Source of the DNA: Proteobacteria bacterium UBA3413
GTDB taxonomy: Bacteria; Pseudomonadota; Gammaproteobacteria; Magnimaribacterales; D2472
Length of the DNA: 12,925 nucleotides
Direction: 5' to 3'
Assembly: GCA_002358345.1 (NCBI GenBank)
Contig: DEOR01000021.1
Coordinates: forward strand, 1 to 12,925
Shown: positions 7,534 through 12,925 of the stretch, piece after piece
Layout of the letters: every line of letters starts with the position of its first letter
Numbering within the stretch: position 1 is the first letter of the stretch
The notes under the pieces: generated by a model
The model's database searches: none
Told to the model about the DNA's origin: nothing
Seen by the model: the letters and a program-made list of their open reading frames with translations, nothing else
Program-made: the position numbers and the translations under genes

Positions 7534-8018
7534 AAAGAATCATATCAATGTTAATTGAAAATAAGCCTGGGGCACTTGCACGAGTGGTAGGCTTATTTCA
7601 CCAGCGAGGATACAACATTGAGAGCCTAAATGTGGGGCCAGTCTTTGATGGTACTTATTCTAGAATGACAGTCACTACTAGAGGCTCAGAGAATGAGGTA
7701 GAGCAGATCACCAAACAGATTAATAAAATTATTGATGTTATCAAGGTCGCAGATTTTACCGAAGGAGAGCATCATGAATATGAGTTCATTTTGATTAAAT
7801 TTAATAAATTAAAGCTCACCATCAAGATTCAGAAAATACTGAAACCCTTGGGCGGTAAAGTGCTAGAAAAAAATACTAAAGTTATCGTCATGTCTGCTTC
7901 AGGCTCCTCCTCAGATGTTGAGGCAGCAATTAAAGCAATTGGCAAAGCTAATTTATTAGAGGTCGTAAGATCAGGAAGCCTTGGCTTGCATGAGGGCGAA
8001 AAGGTTTTAACAATATAG
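7530..8018 (+). CDS. ilvH: Acetohydroxyacid synthase, regulatory (small) subunit
   Basis: A 162-residue regulatory subunit that activates the large subunit and confers feedback inhibition by valine. The N-terminal ACT domain (about 1-75) reads KRIISMLIENKPGALARVVG and RGYNIESLNV. Asn11, Gly14 and Asn29 are all present; in E. coli IlvH these are residues tied to valine binding or feedback, so the complex is probably valine-sensitive. The C-terminal half (about 80-162) is the second ferredoxin-like domain. Length matches the family (about 160-165). The start overlaps the ilvI stop by 4 nt and has only a weak ribosome site, which implies translational coupling and fixed subunit ratios. Confidence 0.95.
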   Translation: MKRIISMLIENKPGALARVVGLFHQRGYNIESLNVGPVFDGTYSRMTVTTRGSENEVEQITKQINKIIDVIKVADFTEGEHHEYEFILIKFNKLKLTIKIQKILKPLGGKVLEKNTKVIVMSASGSSSDVEAAIKAIGKANLLEVVRSGSLGLHEGEKVLTI

Positions 8019-8021
8019 GAG
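8017..8021 (+). promoter_or_regulatory. Shine-Dalgarno for the TTG start of ilvC
   Basis: AGGAG overlaps the ilvH stop codon (TAG, 8016-8018) and lies 7 nt before the TTG at 8029. It supports a non-ATG start for ilvC. Confidence 0.65.
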
Positions 8022-8028
8022 AAAAGGA

Positions 8029-9072
8029 TTGAAAATTTTTTATGACGAGGATGCAAATCTTGAAATTATTCAGAGTCTGAAGGTAACTATTATTGGGTAT
8101 GGCTCTCAAGGACACGCGCATGCTAATAATTTAAAAGATTCTGGCGTTGACGTAACGGTAGGGCTAAGAGAGGACTCTTCTTCTTGGAAAAAAGCAGAGG
8201 AAGCGGGTCTAAAGGTTGCACCTGTAACAGAGGCTGTTAACGGGGCAGACTTGGTCATGATTCTTGCACCCGATGAATTTCAACAAGCAATTTTTGAATC
8301 CCAGATTCAGCCAAATCTAAAACCCAACGCAGTCTTAGCATTTGCCCATGGGTTTAACGTGCATTTTCAAAAAATAGTTCCAAGCGCAGATACTTCTGTA
8401 ATTATGATAGCCCCTAAAGGTCCTGGGCATACAGTTAGAAGTACCTATGTAAATGGCGGAGGAGTTCCATCTTTAATTGCTATTTTTAATGATGGAGCAA
8501 GCTCTTTTGAGCATACAGCAAAAGATATTGCCCTTTCATACGCCAAGGCAAATGGTGGCACGAGAGCAGGAGTTTTAGAAACTACATTCAAAGAAGAGAC
8601 TGAGACAGATTTATTTGGTGAGCAGGCTGTTCTTTGTGGCGGAATGACAGAACTTATTAAGGCTGGATATGAAACGCTTGTAGAGGCTGGCTATAGCCCT
8701 GAGATGGCATACTTTGAATGTCTACACGAAACAAAGCTCATTGTTGATTTAATCCACGAAGGAGGAATTGCTAATATGCATTACTCCATTTCAAATACTG
8801 CTGAATTTGGGGACTATGTAAGTGGGCCAAAAGTTATTACTGCTGATACCAAAGTCGCGATGAAGGGAATTTTATCTCGCATTCAATCAGGGGAATTTGC
8901 AGATAATTTCTTAAATGATTGTCGTCAGAGCAATGATGGATCAGGTGGACCAATCATGAAAGAAAGCCGTAAGAATACAGCTTTACACTCCATTGAGAAG
9001 GTTGGATCCGAGCTCCGCTCCAAGATGAAATTTCTTAACTCTGAAAGACTTGTAAATAAAGATAAAAATTAG
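8029..9072 (+). CDS. ilvC: Ketol-acid reductoisomerase, class I (short form)
   Basis: IlvC carries out the Mg-dependent alkyl migration and NADPH reduction that turn acetolactate or acetohydroxybutyrate into dihydroxy acids, the step after IlvIH. The 347 residues contain the Rossmann motif GYGSQGHAHANNL (23-35) and a GLREDSSSW loop (45-53), whose Arg and Ser residues fit NADPH preference. APKGPGHTVR (128-137) is followed by the metal-binding acids Asp194 and Glu198 in TDLFGEQAVLCGG, and Glu230 and Glu234 in ECLHETKLIVDL. The length is that of class I enzymes (about 330-345), not the ~490-residue class II form of E. coli. The start is TTG with AGGAG upstream; the usual family N-terminus (IFYDEDANLEII) follows directly. 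The gene is 10 nt after ilvH. Its stop is only 11 nt before the rRNA promoter -35, with no terminator visible. Confidence 0.95.
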   Translation: MKIFYDEDANLEIIQSLKVTIIGYGSQGHAHANNLKDSGVDVTVGLREDSSSWKKAEEAGLKVAPVTEAVNGADLVMILAPDEFQQAIFESQIQPNLKPNAVLAFAHGFNVHFQKIVPSADTSVIMIAPKGPGHTVRSTYVNGGGVPSLIAIFNDGASSFEHTAKDIALSYAKANGGTRAGVLETTFKEETETDLFGEQAVLCGGMTELIKAGYETLVEAGYSPEMAYFECLHETKLIVDLIHEGGIANMHYSISNTAEFGDYVSGPKVITADTKVAMKGILSRIQSGEFADNFLNDCRQSNDGSGGPIMKESRKNTALHSIEKVGSELRSKMKFLNSERLVNKDKN

Positions 9073-9083
9073 TTACAAAATCG
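9045..9083 (+). promoter_or_regulatory. AT-rich candidate UP element of the rRNA promoter
   Basis: The stretch upstream of the rRNA -35 is strongly A/T-rich with A-tracts, as expected for an UP element contacting the RNA polymerase alpha subunit. Most of it is the last codons of ilvC, so the same bases may serve both roles. This is inferred from composition only. Confidence 0.35.
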
Positions 9084-9111
9084 TTGATATTTAGATTTAA
9101 GGGTATACAAT
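9084..9111 (+). promoter_or_regulatory. rRNA operon promoter
   Basis: TTGATA (9084-9089), a 16-nt spacer and TACAAT (9106-9111) form a near-consensus sigma70 promoter pointing at the 16S gene. Predicted start is near 9118, about 120 nt before mature 16S. Only one such promoter is seen, unlike the P1/P2 pair of E. coli. The bases just after the -10 (TCTTCGTTC) are not the GC-rich discriminator typical of strongly ppGpp-controlled promoters. Confidence 0.7.
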
Positions 9112-9119
9112 TCTTCGTT

Positions 9120-9149
9120 CCGGCCTAGAGCCGGCAAGTTCTTTTAACA
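9120..9149 (+). promoter_or_regulatory. boxB-like hairpin and boxA antitermination site of the rRNA leader
   Basis: CCGGC (9120-9124) and GCCGG (9130-9134) form a hairpin with a 5-nt loop, and GTTCTTTTAACA (9138-9149) follows, a close match to the E. coli rrn boxA core TGCTCTTTAACA. The order boxB then boxA right after the promoter is that of known rrn leaders, where Nus factors prevent early termination. Confidence 0.7.
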
Positions 9150-9170
9150 TATTTGGTTACTCGTGTGGGT
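9149..9170 (+). repeat. Left arm of the 16S processing stem, including boxC
   Basis: These 22 nt can pair with 10797-10818 downstream of 16S: 21 Watson-Crick pairs and one G-U (9156:10811). The core TTACTCGTGTGGGT (9157-9170) is perfectly complementary. GTGTGGG and the TCGAA and ATACG pieces that follow resemble the E. coli rrn boxC region. The duplex is the expected RNase III substrate that releases pre-16S. Confidence 0.85.
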
Positions 9171-9199
9171 GTTCGAAATACGAGATTTAAATATTTTTC

Positions 9200-9227
9200 G
9201 TTACTTTTAATATTTTATAAAAGTAAC
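9200..9227 (+). other. Leader hairpin just before 16S
   Basis: GTTACTTTT (9200-9208) and AAAAGTAAC (9219-9227) form a perfect 9-bp stem with a 10-nt AT-only loop, 12 nt before the 16S 5' end. It probably helps 16S leader folding or 5' maturation; it lacks the GC-rich stem and T-run of a terminator. Confidence 0.5.
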
Positions 9228-9239
9228 ATAACATGATTA

Positions 9240-10774
<1,535 letters not shown>

Positions 10775-10796
10775 ACGAAACTTTTCGTACTAGAAG

Positions 10797-10818
10797 ACCC
10801 ACACGAGTAATCAAATAT
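10797..10818 (+). repeat. Right arm of the 16S processing stem
   Basis: This segment, starting with ACCCACACGAGTAA, is the reverse complement of 9149-9170 except for one G-U pair. It lies 22 nt after the 16S 3' end. A further short pairing, 10785-10789 with 9179-9183, would continue the helix inward past a bulge. Confidence 0.85.
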
Positions 10819-10860
10819 ATTAAAAGAAGTTATTTATAAGTTTTGGTATGTAATTTTCTA

Positions 10861-10888
10861 GTGTATAAATCTTTTAAGATATATACAC
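10861..10888 (+). other. Spacer hairpin 1
   Basis: GTGTATAAATCTT (10861-10873) pairs with AAGATATATACAC (10876-10888) with one mismatch, giving an AT-rich stem of up to 12 pairs with a very short loop. No T-run follows, so it is not an intrinsic terminator. Confidence 0.6.
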
Positions 10889-10890
10889 CA

Positions 10891-10921
10891 GTGTCATATC
10901 TTTTTATTAAGATATGTACAC
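10891..10921 (+). other. Spacer hairpin 2
   Basis: GTGTCATATCTT (10891-10902) pairs with AAGATATGTACAC (10909-10921) with a one-base bulge. Flanking CAGTG (10889-10893) and CACTG (10929-10933) offer an alternative closing stem. Arms share GTGT...ATCTT / AAGAT...ACAC with hairpin 1, so the two look like diverged copies. Confidence 0.55.
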
Positions 10922-10963
10922 GATAGATCACTGCATTTAATAGAAGAAAAATTTTATTAAGTT

Positions 10964-10976
10964 ATTCTCAAACAAT
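10964..10976 (+). promoter_or_regulatory. Candidate spacer boxA
   Basis: ATTCTCAAACAAT matches the E. coli spacer boxA form GTTCTTTAACAAT at 10 of 13 positions and lies about 65 nt before 23S, where a second boxA is expected in rRNA operons. The match is imperfect in an AT-rich region. Confidence 0.4.
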
Positions 10977-10985
10977 AACAAAAAA

Positions 10986-11016
10986 ACTTAGTCTGCAATA
11001 AAAAGGTCGACTAAGT
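10986..11016 (+). other. 8-bp hairpin before 23S
   Basis: ACTTAGTC (10986-10993) and GACTAAGT (11009-11016) form a perfect stem with a 15-nt loop, 26 nt before the 23S start. It is likely part of the folded 5' side of the pre-23S leader. The true 23S processing-stem partner would be downstream of 23S and outside the window. Confidence 0.45.
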
Positions 11017-11041
11017 ATGTAATCCTTTTTTAGGGTTATAT

Positions 11042-12925
<1,884 letters not shown>

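Larger units (their letters stand above)
10775..11041 (+). other. 16S-23S internal transcribed spacer without tRNA genes
   Basis: The spacer is 267 nt and very AT-rich. No tRNA-Ile or tRNA-Ala is present: there is no T-loop GGTTCAAATC-like box, no acceptor-stem pair and no CCA end on either strand. It contains the right arm of the 16S processing stem, two similar hairpins, a boxA-like site and an 8-bp stem before 23S. Confidence 0.9.

Noticed and set aside
11021..11036. Terminator before 23S (AATCC, T-run, GGGTT)
   Set aside because: The T-run is in the loop, the stem is 5 bp with a G-U pair, and it is followed directly by the 23S leader.
10775..11041. Spacer hairpins as a CRISPR array or mobile repeat
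   Set aside because: Only two imperfect copies 2 nt apart, no spacers, and no terminal repeats or transposase.

Overview
The window looks like the chromosome of an AT-rich marine gammaproteobacterium. The protein families (split RND pump, DUF1543 protein, cupin, class C beta-lactamase-like hydrolase), the divergent bamD/rluD pair known from enterics, and a gammaproteobacterial 16S rRNA point that way. From memory, the 16S and the gene content resemble the SAR86 clade. No search was run, so the class is firm and the clade is tentative.

Layout. Positions 1-3887 (+) hold four tightly spaced genes: the C-terminal half of an RND efflux permease (cut by the window start), a DUF1543 small protein, a cupin-fold protein and a serine hydrolase of the beta-lactamase fold. 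Spacings of 15-30 nt suggest one transcript. Positions 3880-4698 (-) encode BamD, whose 3' end overlaps the hydrolase by 8 nt in convergent orientation. Positions 4776-5711 (+) encode the pseudouridine synthase RluD, divergent from bamD across 77 nt. Positions 5797-9072 (+) are an ilvI-ilvH-ilvC operon for branched-chain amino acid synthesis: ilvI and ilvH overlap by 4 nt, and ilvC follows after 10 nt with a TTG start. A strong rRNA promoter begins 11 nt after the ilvC stop. It is followed by a boxB/boxA/boxC leader, the complete 16S gene (9240-10774), a 267-nt spacer without tRNA genes, and the first ~1.9 kb of 23S (11042 to the window end).

How it fits together. IlvI plus IlvH form acetohydroxyacid synthase, with valine-sensing residues visible in IlvH. 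IlvC performs the next step. RluD modifies helix 69 of 23S rRNA, a target that lies just beyond the window edge. The leader and spacer contain a 22-bp complementary pair that would bracket 16S rRNA for RNase III processing.

The window is mostly core, housekeeping DNA. I see no mobile element, CRISPR array, toxin-antitoxin or defence system, and no convincing new multi-gene system. The points most worth a second look are the ilvC/rrn junction without a visible terminator, the tRNA-less spacer with two look-alike hairpins, the inverted repeat around the ilv promoter, and the small DUF1543-cupin-hydrolase cassette behind the RND pump.
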